Below are positions 1 to 11,410 of a stretch of 64,000 nt of DNA, one piece after another. Positions within the stretch are counted from its first letter, which is position 1. Every line of letters begins with the position of its first letter. Below the pieces are notes generated by a model. The model saw only the letters and a program-made list of their open reading frames with translations, was not told where the DNA came from and did no database searches. This DNA comes from Xiphydria camelus (taxonomy: Eukaryota; Arthropoda; Insecta; Hymenoptera; Xiphydriidae), in the NCBI GenBank assembly GCA_963678675.1, contig OY783193.1, forward strand, positions 2,301,501 through 2,365,500, given 5' to 3'. Made by a program: the position numbers and the translations under genes.

Positions 1-1859
1 GTCGTGCGAGTTTTCGTAATATCGCGCGCCACGGTCGATATCTCCCTCTCGAAAAAAAAAAGCGACGTGTCCGCATCGATAATACAATCCGCTCGGAAAA
101 CGATCGGATTAGCATTTAATCCGGGAAATCACAACGGCGCTTATTAACGAAACAGAGGGAGACGGAAATGGGAAAATGGAATAACAGACTCGTATAAAAT
201 CGAAAGAAGCATCGGTCCGTTTCGTTGTATGTCAAAAGTTCCATGAAAATATATATATATATTTTTTTTTCAGAAAGAGGGTCGTTCGAATAGCACTGGT
301 TGTTCGCTTAAAGTCGAATTTAAATTCAAGTTCGTATATGATTTCATCGAAGTCCGCTTTCTCGATTGAGTATAGCCGCCACGTCTCCCTTTTGGTTGTT
401 AATATTTTTAATTACAAGGCGTTCCATTGAGATTGCATTTAATTAAGAGCGCTACACCACCGCGGCCACGCGTTGCGTTGAACGTGCGTGACGTCGGTCG
501 CGTATCTGCTTGAAAATGCTAATTTAACTTTAAACGATCGTATCTCGGGATTCGATCGATGTTTAATTTAAAAAATTTGAGATCGCATCGTTCGGAGGGA
601 TTCTTTCTTCGCTGATTATTCCACTGCAGTCGAATTGAACGCGTTAAAATGAAACTCGGAATTCAACCATTTCCATTAGCGTGGATATGGAACATCGTAC
701 ATCTAAAGCGCTAAATGAAAAGTGGAAGAATGTCAACGTCGGAATCGTGGAACTGCGCGCGCAAAATTTACGAGGTTTGGACTACATAATCAAAGTAAAA
801 TTGGAGCTGCCAGGTAGGGTACGGCGGAGGGACGAGGAGGCGGCGGAACGTGGATACCTTTTTGCTTATTCATGAGTAAATTTCCCTCTAAAATGAAAAT
901 ATAGCGAGAAGGAGAAAGGCGGAGAAAAAAGAACGCGCCATTTCGCTTTAAACGGAAATCTTTCGCGGAGTTGGACCGGGGTGGAAGCGATACGCGCGTT
1001 TCCACGTGGACGAGGATCCCCTTGTACTTCCGGAAGGGCTGATCTTCGAAGGTACGGAATTTTCATCGATATTTTACACGCTGAGATCGATGAGTATTCG
1101 ACGAAAAGTCGTCGAGGCGCGTTCACGCCTCGGCAAGGTGTCCAGAGTGACGCGCGGGGTGATCGCGTCGAAACGAGAGGTGCCACCGTGGGAGGTTCGA
1201 CTGTAAAACGAACTTTCCGTCGCTTCGTCACGGAAGGGGCTTTCGAATCCGACTTCTCTCGTCCATCTCGCCGCGCAGAGTGGACGAGGTTTCACCCGCG
1301 CGACTAATTTCGCCGGCCGTGTCGAGGACGTCGCCGCGGTTGCGCGATACATTCGCACATTTGCGCTCCGCCGTCTTCCCCCGCGCGATCCTTTCGACTT
1401 TCTAAGAGCGGCGCTGCGCGTTGCAGCGGTACAAGCGATGCGAAGAGATAAGTCGCGTATCGTGTTATCGGTGGAAGGAAGCGTGATGGAAAATGAAATC
1501 GCGAGAAGGTAGGAAGAGTGCTTGATGAGCGTGCGAAGGCGAGCAGGTGAGAGTGAAACCGCAGATTATGTTGGCCACTGAGATACGAATACACGTATTC
1601 TTAAACACGGACGAAAAGCTTTCAAGCTTTTACGGCATCCATATTCGGCAATAATATGAGATAACAGGGGAAACACATTTTTCATATTCTCCATCATACG
1701 CCCGTCGTAAAACTCCCGGAATGGCCCTAAGTTTGATGATATAGCCGCCGCGCCACCCTCTCCGAGAGCCTCGCGAGCGGCTCGGCTAAATATAAAAAAA
1801 AGTTTCGAACCACCCCTGTATAAAGGTAGGTGCAGATATTTTCCGTTCACTCGTAATTG
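1..1859. other. gene-free stretch, no feature recognised
   Basis: AT-richer DNA to about 660, then CpG-rich DNA to about 1600. Short overlapping open frames occur on both strands in the CpG-rich part, as expected where stop codons are rare. None shows a recognisable domain or a convincing splice context. A short TA run followed by a T run lies at about 248-270. Confidence 0.5.
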
Positions 1860-2027
1860 CACTGAAAAAAATATTTAGCTAATCCGGCAATATTTCTGGC
1901 TGCCTCGGATATTATTTGGCGACAACTAGAAAAATATTGCTGGCGTAGCAAGGATTCTTGCTATTGCGAAGAAAATTATCACTGCAATTACTACAATTTT
2001 CTAGTTGTGACCAAATTTTTTTCAGTG
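1860..2027 (+). mobile_element. foldback element family A, copy 1
   Basis: A 168-bp element beginning CACTGAAAAAAATATTTAGC and ending in TTTTTTTCAGTG, so the termini are inverted repeats. The interior has the diagnostic words GGCTGCCTC, CTTGCTATTGCGAAG and TTTTCTAGTTGTG. The same interior recurs at 27653-27807 and 41262-41429 (inverted) and at 43103-43262. It has no coding capacity. By size, termini and the TA flanks of other copies it is a non-autonomous Tc1/mariner-type element (inference). Confidence 0.75.
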
Positions 2028-2037
2028 TGCGCAAATA

Positions 2038-2228
2038 CACTGAGAAAAAAAAGATTAAAAATTATTCTGTTAGAAGGATAATCTGAGTACGAAAGGTAAA
2101 ATAGATCAAAGACTATCCTAAGGAAGGTTAAATTTTATACCCTGGAAGGATAATTTTTGATCTGTTTTACCTTTCGTACTCAGATTATCCTTCTAACAGA
2201 ATAATTTTTTAATCTTTTTTTTTCAGTG
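2038..2228. mobile_element. hairpin foldback element B, TA-flanked
   Basis: A 191-bp near-perfect palindrome. Arms of about 60 bases (near 2052-2112 and 2157-2215) pair around a short centre, and the arm contains TACGAAAGGTAAAA and its complement. It starts CACTGAGAAAA, ends TTTTCAGTG and is bounded by TA at 2036-2037 and 2229-2230. It lies only 10 bases after family A copy 1. RNA from either strand would fold into a long hairpin. Only this copy was seen in the window. Confidence 0.8.
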
Positions 2229-4003
2229 TACTGTATCTAGTCAATTTCTCCAGTTTCCCCTTCGAGTCCTCTTCAATTTCAATTCTCACAGTGAGAAAAA
2301 AATGCAGCACACATATTTAACCAAATCGGTGGTTACAGGTGGGGGAATGCAAATCGAGTTACTTGGGCTAATAATTGGGCCGGTTTCCTTCGAGTAACCT
2401 TCGCTGAAAACCCATACTCTCTCGCGTGCCTCGTCACGCGTGATGTGTTTGTTCGAAAATAAAAGAATTCCCGTTGATTTGACAAAATGCGCTTTATACG
2501 CGGCTCGCGGTAAAGCAAACATCGGACCACTCGAATAAACACGGATGGCGCGCGTTGCACTCGCGACGCGTGGTGGCGCCGTGTTTTATGCCGCGAGCAC
2601 CGCCGTTAAATAAGTGCATAATTTATAGCCGTTATTTGCCGGATGAAAAAGCCGTCGTCGCGTTTTATATATCGAATTAACTCTAGCTCCTCTTTTTTTT
2701 TTTGGCGCGCCATAATTCACACCGGAGCTGCGTATTACGGGCGAAAATGTGCGACTCTCGTGAATTCGCGCGTCGTTCGAGTTTTATTTTCATTTTCGCG
2801 TGCTCGCCGATGGTACACGAAACGGCGCGAGTTTTCTGGAACCTCGTGCACCCCGGGCGAAGAACGTGCGCTGCGCGTGTCGGCGATTCCCGCGGCTCCA
2901 ACGACACCGCGCGCAAATGCGCGACGCCCGAGCTGATGTTCGACTCGCGTGGAAAGTGCAACGAAGAGAGAGGGGGGGGGGGGAGGAAAAATATTTTCCA
3001 ACGCGGTCCCGGCTGCGGCCGCTGCTGAATCCCGCGGCGCGAGTAATCGCTTACGATGGTGTCACGTCACGGGGGTGTCGATTGGTGGATAATAAAAAGT
3101 GGAGCGATAAGCCCCGTAATTTCCCCGTCGACCCGATTGTTCGACCAGCGCTGCTGATATAATGAAACGGCGGAGGAGGGTAGACGTCGAATGAACTCGG
3201 CTGATTTATTCGTTGCGCCGATTTTTGAGAAGTGTTCGAGTAGGAAAATCTAACTTTTGCATTGAAACGCGAGGCTGGCTGTTGCTACTGAACAAAAAAA
3301 ACTAGACGAAGAACGTGCGTGCGAGCGAACGATTTACGGTAGAAAAGGCTGAGGGAAAAAAGGGGAAAGAGGTGTGACTGCACTCGTTGGTGAACCGCGA
3401 AAGGGAGGAAGGGGTGCGCGATATACGGACCGTCCGAGAATCCGCCTCGACGTCGCAGACGGGACGTATCGACTACCTGCCACTTGCATCAACGCGCGGA
3501 CCTGTACCCCATACGTGTTTCCACATATGTACATAACTCGCGTGTACATACATATATTCGCTTTCATCCGCGTGGCCGTATTCTTTTCATCGGGCGACAC
3601 GCGTGCTCCAATCTCCTTTTGCAGCATCCGCGCGAGCTTCAAAGAACTGATCATCGCCCCCGCGGGAACAGACAATGGAGACGTCGCAGCGAGCCTCATC
3701 GATTCGTCGTTCCATCAAACGCGTCGCGTTGCAGCGAACGCGAGAGAGCGACGCACTTTGCGCTGGAGCGTCACGTGTCTCGCGACGTCGTAAATGAAAC
3801 GTCGGAGGCGATCGAGTACGCGCGCCATAATCAAGTGACAAACATGCCGCGCGCGATGCACTACACTCGGGTGCACCCGCGAGACACCACCCCTTCGAGT
3901 AGGTGTGCCGAGCGACAGTGCTTCGGATCATTTCGGTCGATGACACTGATATAAGTGAAACGACGTCTGCGCTGCGCCGATCGGATCGTCGTGCGGCATC
4001 GTG
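2229..4003. other. gene-free CpG-rich stretch
   Basis: Mixed DNA with CpG-rich blocks near 2520-3100 and 3300-3960. It contains a T run near 2693-2703 and a G run near 2973-2982. Several overlapping frames of 75-156 codons exist on both strands, but they are arginine- and serine-rich and have no recognisable motif. I see no gene, RNA or element here. Confidence 0.45.
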
Positions 4004-4027
4004 CACCGAGGTCGATAATCTGGTTAA

Positions 4028-4212
4028 CCCTTTCAGTCACAGATTTCTTTAAAAAGGAAAAACAAAAATCTGAAATGTGGTATACTACTTGAAAATACAT
4101 CTCTGAACATGTTTTATTTAGAAACTTTTCTGATTAGTCATACGGTTTACGATTTATGACTTGTTCCATCAAGACAGCATGTCCATCCAAATGGACGCGA
4201 TGACTGAAAGGG
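4028..4212. mobile_element. TTAA-flanked (piggyBac-type) miniature element 1
   Basis: Termini CCCTTTCAGTCA and TGACTGAAAGGG form a perfect 12-bp inverted repeat, directly flanked by TTAA at 4024-4027 and 4213-4216. TTAA duplication with CCC-type ends is the hallmark of piggyBac-superfamily transposition (established). At 185 bp it cannot encode a transposase. It sits inside a family C element, so it is the younger of the two. Confidence 0.8.
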
Positions 4213-4304
4213 TTAAAATGAAAAAACGCATCTGGTTGAACGAGTCTAGTTATTCTAATCGAAGTACTAGTAAGCCCGAACCGAATATTTAGTTATTCTG
4301 ACTA

Positions 4305-4556
4305 CACGGAGAAAAATAATTCAGTCAATTTGAACAAAATCCTGGCGATGATGATTAAACCATTTGGTGAAATATGGATCCTCCATCTGTGTTTGGTCCA
4401 ACTGAGCAATTTTTGGTTAGAATAATTAACGTTTGGTTGGGATATAGCTAAACATCTGATAAGAGCAATTCGATATTTGCAGTATTTTCGTTAGGATAAC
4501 TAAACACGTCAAACTAGATGTGTTTTGTCATTTTAACCTAATTATTTTTCTCAGTG
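4305..4556. mobile_element. family C-related element inserted in another C copy
   Basis: A 252-bp element starting CACGGAGAAAAATAATTC and ending TTATTTTTCTCAGTG, with TA at 4303-4304 and 4557-4558. The interior contains the family marker TATGGATCCTCCAT, shared with 27635-28057. The surrounding sequence resumes the outer C copy on both sides. Confidence 0.75.
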
Positions 4557-4764
4557 TATATGTTTAGTAATTTTAATTACACGTCTAGTTATACTAATCA
4601 GAAAACGGTCAGTTCACCCAAACAGATGGAGAGAGAGAGAGAGAGGATCCGTATTTCATCAAACCGTTTGGTCAGAGTCTTCAGGATTTTTGTCAGATCA
4701 ACCAAGTTATTTTTCTCGGTACACACGCACTCCGATGTAGGAACGCGGAGATAGGGTAGTTGAC

Positions 4765-5012
4765 CGATTTTTTTTATCAATGATTTGACAAATTTGGAAA
4801 AAATTATCAACCCCGTATTTTTTCATTCTTCACTTTCGGCTTTATCCGAGCCGTAAAACGACGTTTAGCAACGCAGCATACGTCACCGTTCAGTGAACCT
4901 ATCTCTCTCGCACTCGTTCATTGCCATAAGTGCGTCTTTCACGGCTCTTCGATGACGTCATAATTGAGCAGAGAAACGCGCTTATAACTCGGCGCGAGTA
5001 ATAATTTTTTCG
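4765..5012 (+). repeat. dispersed repeat M, copy 1
   Basis: About 250 bases that match, in inverted orientation, 55805-56055. Shared words include ATCTCTCTCGCACTCGTT, CGATGACGTCA and CATAACTCGGCG. The palindrome TGACGTCA at 4953-4960, a consensus CREB/ATF site (established), is identical in both copies. No terminal inverted repeat or coding frame was seen, so the class is unknown; a SINE-like or fragmentary element is possible. Confidence 0.65.
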
Positions 5013-6046
5013 GGCATTCTCTTTTTCACGTGATATCGAGTATGTATACGGATTACAAATTGAATTTAATGACACGAACATTTTTTTCCAATCATCATCT
5101 CAATCGCGAGCGGATGTAGAAAATTCGACCGGACTCTTCGGCCCGACGCCCGAATGAAATATCCGCAACAGTCCGCGCGCGCCCCCCCAACAAATCGAAT
5201 TCACTGATGGCGCAAGAGCTCTAGTTCGTTACCCGACATTGTGTTAAGCGGGCAAATCCGAGGCGACCAATGTATATGTACACGAGCGGACTGTGCGGAC
5301 GAATTTGCATTCACCGCGCGAATCGTCTCGAATTCCCTTCGGGACGAAGGCGCGGACGCGGCGAGGTTGGAAGGGCGCGGATGCTCGTTAAAAATCAGGG
5401 GAGGGAAAACGTAGCGCGGTGCCTTCGAAATATCATTTGGCTTGAGTCAGGTCAGTTCCTCCGTCGCGAAGGCGATGACGACGGGGACGACGACGAAGCG
5501 CGGCGCGCGGGGCTTTAAACGGTTTCCGCGCGGAGGGTTGCCGCAGACGAGCGATACGTATACCTACGGCGGGGTTGGTCGTTCTCACTGTGGCGCGGTG
5601 GTTTCGGGGCTGAAGTAGCCCGGAGACGAGGTTCGTTGCCTCGGGACACCGACACGGATCAGGCGTGGTGAGCAGCGAGCGCGGTAAGGAGCGAATAAGT
5701 GAGGGATGAAGCGGTTAGGGGTTGTAGAGGGGTCGAGGGTCGGCTGGCGCGTGCCACGCCGCGCTATCGATTCCTTCCTTCCCGCTCGCTCGCTCGAGAG
5801 AGCCGCGCCGTGTACCGCCCGTGAAACGACCACCACCGTCGCCGCCGCCGCACAGCCGAGACTCCCGACGACCCGACACCTCCGCGTTGCGTGATACCTT
5901 GTTAACTTCGCAGGCGACCCGCCGCGGTTGCGGTTTCTCCCTCGAATTTCGAAGCGCGTCGGGCGACGGTGCCCGAGGGCTTCTTTCGTTGGGGCGTCGT
6001 ATAGTTCGTTTGGCAATTTTGTGAACTGTAAAGAGCGGCTGATATA
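5013..6046. other. CpG-rich gene-free block
   Basis: From about 5270 to 6030 the sequence is very GC- and CpG-rich, with ACGACG-type repeats near 5475-5495. Overlapping open frames up to 166 codons run on both strands, but none has a recognisable domain. It could be an unmethylated promoter or 5' untranslated region, but I cannot identify a transcript. Confidence 0.35.
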
Positions 6047-6463
6047 CACTGAGAAAAATAACTTGGTCAAGACGACAAAATGCATTTGGTTAAAGCGCCG
6101 AGTTCTTGCCGCTCCGCAGTATTAGAGAGGAGCGGAGACTTAAAGGTCTATGACTGAGAGTTTTGTTCCGATTGACTTGAAATTTGGACACAACATTCTT
6201 TAAATGTTTTACTATAAGAAAATGTAATTAAAAAAAAATTGATTTGTAGACCCCCCCCCCCCCCCAAACAAGTCTAGTTATTTCAACTAAAATACTAGTA
6301 AGTTGAACCAGATATTTCGTCATTCTACGTATCTAGTTATTCCAATCAGAAAATGGTCAGTTTAATCAAACAGATGGAGGCCCCCTGCATATTTCATCAA
6401 CCGGTTTCTCGTTGTGGTCTCCAGGATTTTGGTTTGATCGACTATAGGTTATTTAGTTCAGTG
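6047..6463. mobile_element. family C element, copy 2, TA-flanked
   Basis: Begins CACTGAGAAAAATAACTTGG, ends near TTCAGTG and is flanked by TA at 6045-6046 and 6464-6465. Its ends match 4004-4720 and 27635-28057. The middle (about 6115-6270) is foreign to the other copies and includes a run of C, so it is either a longer family member or carries an extra insertion. Confidence 0.7.
6251..6265. repeat. poly-C run inside family C copy 2
   Basis: Fifteen consecutive C residues between TTTGTAGA and AAACAAG. Such runs are prone to length error in assembly. Confidence 0.9.
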
Positions 6464-7941
6464 TACGCGGGAGAAGCGTATATCGATCCTCGCGGAGGGG
6501 TAGATCGCGATATTAATGGCAAGGAAATCGATTCTTTTTATTACAATACTTTCTCGAAGGAACCGGGGGTTGGTCTGTTCCCTCTCCCCTTCCTTCTACC
6601 CTCCCCTCCGCCCTCTCTTTTGCGCCGGAGAACGACGTAGCAGTGTTTTTTCTCCGATAAATCTCGGAGTTATCGGGCGTTCGTTCGTGTGCGTCGGTAT
6701 TGCACACTGTCGTCCCTCGGGTGTGGGGGTGGGGGGTGGAATGCGATGCTGGAACAGGACGGTGCGGAGGAAGGGAGCGAGTGCAGGGCGGAGGGCATTA
6801 AAGAAACCGTCGTCCACCTAGGATTCCAGGGATGGAGATGGTGTCGAGGGCGGTTTAGCGAGGGGTTGGGGGTTGGTTGTAGCAGGTCGAGGGTGGTGGT
6901 CGCGTGCTGGTCGCGTGCCGTGGGCGGGACCGATCCCCCACCAGGGCCGCGTCGATCCCCACCACGGGGTTCTCTCGTCGGTTATTGATTCCCGGGGGTA
7001 GCCACCCCCTTGGGGGGGTGAGTAGGACGTCTCGAGCCAACAACCACTGAGGTGATTACTTTTTCGAGCACCTGTGGGCTCCACGAGCGTTCGCCGCATT
7101 TTCGTCGATCGTAACATCATCGCGATGAATAACGAAACATTCAGGAAATTTGTATTCAAAGGATTCGGCGGACGCGAGAAAAATTACGGTTTTGCGGACT
7201 ATTGAAATTCGTTCGTCGCGATTAACCTTCTCGAGAGTCCACATCATTATCCATCCGCTGATTAAAATATCGCTCCGCCGCTTCCGAAAATTCGACACGA
7301 CAGGAAAATCGAGGAACACGGAGATTCGAAACGATCGGCTCGTCGAGTGACCCCTTAAGAAGTCCAGCCCGGAGAATCCTCTTTAAACTTCGTCGATGAT
7401 CTCCGTCTATTTGCGTACACCCTTTGAGACGTTCCCTTCAAACCCGCGAACCCTCGCCGAGGCTCCGATCCGATCCGATCCCTCGAGGGAATATCGCCCG
7501 ACCGATATATCGTACGCGAGTATTCGCGAATGATCCCTCCGCGACAAAGTAAATGCTCGTCGAGAGTAGGAAATACGGTTGCTCGCTCGAATGTCTGCGA
7601 GGCGAGGTGCGAGGGGCGCAGGACGAGGGAGCGCGAAGGGAGGGTGCGAGCGGGAGCCCTAGATTTTCGAGAAAGCCTCGTTGGACTCTCGCCAAGGCTC
7701 GAAACACCGTTTCATCTCTTTTCGCGATTAGAGGATTACGGAGAACTTCGAGAAATATCTCGTCTCCTCGTCGGGGTACATCAGTGAATGAAAAAAAAAA
7801 AATATTCCCTCCCGCTTCCTCTCTTTCTTTTGTCCCGTCAGGCTCCGCGTCGCTCTTTCAAGATCTCGGTCCGCGCATTAATAACCGTCGTTCGAGTCTG
7901 GGACAGCCGAAACGTCGTTTCGTCGATGATTCCCATCATTG
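6464..7941. other. gene-free CpG-rich stretch
   Basis: GC-rich DNA with purine- and pyrimidine-biased patches (about 6580-6620 and 6720-6900). Frames of 60-166 codons overlap on both strands without recognisable motifs. An A run lies near 7790-7801. I see no gene or element. Confidence 0.4.
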
Positions 7942-8238
7942 CACTGAGAGAAATAATGCTGCTATCAAACAAATATTTCTTCAACCAAGAACACATGATG
8001 TGTTGACCATTTTAAAAATACAGATTTTCGGTCGAAGAATACTATATTCTTGACTCAAAAATACCTTTGCCGGGACAAGACATTTTTTCTGCGCGAAAAA
8101 AAAAACGATTACTCGAGTCTGTTATATAATTTCTCGCACGAAGAAAATCGTAGCTTGATCCCGGATTTACTTATATTACGTCTTTGATTAAAGAAAACAT
8201 TTTGTTGGCACCGACAATTATTTCCCTCGAGTTGTAGA
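7942..8238 (-). mobile_element. family F element, copy 1
   Basis: Starts CACTGAGAGAAATAATGCTG and ends near CAATTATTTCCCTCGAG, giving imperfect inverted ends. The interior around 8014-8060 (ACAGATTTTCGGTCGAAGAA) matches the complement of 41840-41905 in the second copy. It is about 300 bp and non-coding. The right limit is approximate because the terminus is degenerate. Confidence 0.6.
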
Positions 8239-11149
8239 AGCTTACAGAATTCCTGAAGAAGCGGTATCCTGCATTTTATCGCGGTGTAGATTCCGGGGCG
8301 TCTGGTCCCCCCTCGCGAGAGTTTATATTGACGTTTCGAGACATAACGCAGTAACTGTACGACAGCCCATTTGCAGTTACGGCGTATTGCCTCGGGAGGA
8401 CGCGGCTCGGGTGCGCGATGGGATGCGTTCGTCTATATTAGGGATATATACCGCTACGTTTCCCGCAGGATAGCGCTCTCTGCTTTACCGGCGGAGAGAT
8501 CGGCCAAGGACGTTCTCCACCGATCTAGAATTTATCGCACAATAAAAGGCACTTATTTTATTTAGCTACACGCAGCTTTGATTTAAGATGGTGGCGAAGG
8601 GGGGGGGGGCAACTTCGAGGGTTCCGCTCCCCTCTAGGCCACCTCACTCGTATAACCGAGCGAGGTGCAATGAAAGTTTAAGTACGCGCAGGAGTTGTTC
8701 AGATTTTAAAACCGAACAACTTTTGTATTTAAACTTTTATTGTAGCTCGTTTCGTTTACGAGATAGCTCTAGGGTGGGGACGAAAGTTTGAAGAAGTTGC
8801 CGCGCATCCCTGTCGTTACCTATACGGGACGCGCGCGCGCGCCGCTGTACGCAAGGAAATATAGGTCTCTTATTTCTCTCTCGACGAACTCCTTACTCGG
8901 CGTTTCACCGAGATTAGAGAAGCGGACGACACCTGACGGTTTTCGGCGATGCAAAACACGCGAGCGAAACGCGACACCGCGGCGCGCGCGCTAAAAATAG
9001 AGGCCACGTGTCGCCGAATGCCGTGCGGTTATAAAAAAAAAAGGCCGTAAAGTCGATCCCAGTGTCTCCATTCATTCCCGTCAATCGTATACCGAGTCGC
9101 TTTACTTCGCCGAGTTCTCATGGGTGAAGGATTCCGATAGACGATGATAAAAAACTGTAACAAGTTTTATTCCCGACAAAAATCCAATACTTCGTACAGT
9201 CCTGTCGTCGGGTCGAGGGGGTGGGGTGGAGCCGCCGCGTTCGTATTGTACGTGTATGGAAGAGAATGGAGGGGAAGAAAGGGGTGGGAGATGAGAGAGG
9301 GAGCGAACGAGGAGGAGGAGAGAAAGAAGGGGAAAGGGGAGACCGAGAGGGACCGAGAACCGGCGGTACGAGTTGTGTAAAGTTACAAGAGAAACGAGAA
9401 ACGGGAGGGAGATGAGAGGAGGGCGGCGATGGAGGAGGAAGGTGGAAGAAAAGGGTGAGAGGGGTAAGAGGGCAAAGTAGAAGGCACGGCCTTGTCTCTT
9501 TTGTCTGCGGAGGTACCACGCGCGTATACACAGGTAAGTATCCCCCTCCGCACCGCGCGTTTTATATATATATATATACGTACGTACACGTACGCGCGCA
9601 CATACGTATCAGCGCAGCTGTGGGCTCCGCTTTAATACAATTTCGTTCTCCCGGCATAAAAGACGGATTCATTACTGCGTTTTGTATCCATCGGGCCTCT
9701 CAAAGGCGGGTCTAATTAATACTCTCTGTGTCCTCCCGTCCCTCCCGCCGTCGTTGACGCGTTGTCGCGCGTCAACCGGGCGCCAGAAGTTGAATAAGGT
9801 TCGCGTCAGTGCAGCGGCGGAATACTCGTCGTTCTCGTCTGAACGCTCGGTCGATGAAAAGGAAGTTGGAGGAATGTCGACTTTGTGGGATTTCGAGGTT
9901 CGACGCGAAACCGCGCGCGCGCGCACGCGACGTCGTCGGGGAGACGAGAGTCGTTCTTTCTCCCCGCGACGCTCTTTTACTTCCGGAAGGAAAATGTGTT
10001 CTCCGCGAAATGCGCGCGAGTGAATATTGAAGCGTGCTGGGATGCTGCGAGATATCGCGACGCGGAGTCTCTTCGCGAAGCTTATTGCCTCGGGAAGGGT
10101 GGCTCTCCGCGGGCGGAGCCGCGGGGTATTTTTATTTGACATTGGAAACCGCCCCTCGCCGCCCCGCGAGGAGGAATGTAATCAGCCATTCCGCCGATAA
10201 TTGTGTTCCGCAGGAGGAAGAAGAGCCACGAGCCCCGTATACGTAAACGAACGAGGGAATCGCCGCAGTGGACGTCGAAAGCGCACGCGATCGATCGCTC
10301 TCGCAATTGTTGTTTGTACGTGGACCGCCGCTATTCGTCGAGGACGCGCGCCGCGCGGGGCTACGGGTGGCTTCCTGATGGCGCGACAAGGGGAGGGAAG
10401 CGAAAGAGAGCGCGACGTTCCTCGCGATGAGCTCTATCCGCTGCGAGCAATCGATCGATTCGGCAAGCGATTAATCGACAATCCTCCCCGAAAATTCGAC
10501 CGGTCGATATCGCAGCTTCGCAGGTGCTCCAATTCTCTTTCCTTCGCTCGAGATGCGAAACAACGGACGAGTACGATCGTTTGCAGTCGAGAGGAGCGGT
10601 GCACCAGCTGCTCCGCGCGGACCTGGAAGAATGGGAAGATAAAGAGGGTGAGGTGGGATGTGGGAGGTGTGTCAGGGACAGAGCGGAATAGAACGGTGAA
10701 AAGGGGTAGAAGTTATGAAAGAGGGAGGTTTGCAACGCTGAAGGGGAGGTCGAGTGGACGAGAGGGGTTCAGGGAGGCGCGGAGGCCCGGGAGGTATATT
10801 GCCTGCAACTTTATGGCTCTCAGAGGACAGGGACTTTTACGATTATTAATCCCTATATTTTCCACGGATCCGTTTCACCGCTGTATTTCATTTCATTGTA
10901 AGGGACACGACCAGGAGTACAGTATGTGTATGCTCGTGACCTCGAGACCATGTTCTTTAGCGACCCCCGCCAGAATTCGACTCTGCAGCGTGCGAGAGGT
11001 CGTCTTTCTTCGAGATTAAATCAATTTGAGTTCCTAATCGCGTTTCGCGCAGAAGGGGGTGTGGCGATGGTCGGATTCGGAAGTCGTTTTGTACCGGAGA
11101 GCTACGATCGACGCCGTAGTAAGAGAAAGGATCAGTGAACGATCTTGGG
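8239..11149. other. gene-free stretch, CpG- and purine-rich
   Basis: No supported gene. An imperfect small hairpin lies at about 8670-8742 (GGAGTTGTTC paired with GAACAACTTT, flanked by AAGTTTAA/TTAAACTT). There is a G run near 8601-8610 and purine-rich DNA at 9240-9480 and 10620-10800. A TA run lies near 9561-9575. A 272-codon frame at 10201-11019 (GTG start) is arginine-rich, has no domain and lies in stop-poor DNA, so I do not call it. Confidence 0.4.
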
Positions 11150-11410
11150 AAAACCCATGAATTTTTTACAGTTATCCCAATAATAGAGCTCCTCGAGATA
11201 AAACATCGAAGTTTTTAATAGACCACAGTGTGTACTTTTTACAATTCGTAACGGTATTTAAACATGAGCTTATACGGTAAAGTTTACCAATCTCCCGTTA
11301 ATACGCGTGGGGGTTTTTACAGTCTTACACCGTTACAAACTGTAAATAGTACACTGTGTCTATTGCAAAATTCAATCCCATGCGGAAAAATTCTACACAT
11401 TTTGTATATA

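Larger units (their letters stand above)
4004..4720. mobile_element. family C element, copy 1, interrupted by two insertions
   Basis: The outer ends are CACCGAGGTCGATAAT and TTATTTTTCTCGG, and the interior matches the copies at 6047-6463 and 27635-28057 (for example GAGTCTAGTTATTCTAATCG and CAGAAAACGGTCAGTT). Two other elements split it: a TTAA-flanked one at 4028-4212 and a TA-flanked relative at 4305-4556. Without them about 280 bases remain. A short GA run sits at about 4628-4645. It does not code for protein. Confidence 0.7.

Noticed and set aside
5585..6085. A 166-codon minus-strand frame in a CpG-rich block
   Set aside because: Overlapping frames on the other strand, biased composition and no recognisable domain; it crosses the left end of a family C element.
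9118..9531. A proline/serine/leucine-rich minus-strand frame of 137 codons
   Set aside because: It is the antisense reading of a purine-rich low-complexity tract.
10201..11019. A 272-codon plus-strand frame
   Set aside because: It has a GTG start, arginine-rich composition, no domain and no splice context, and lies in CpG- and purine-rich DNA where stops are rare.
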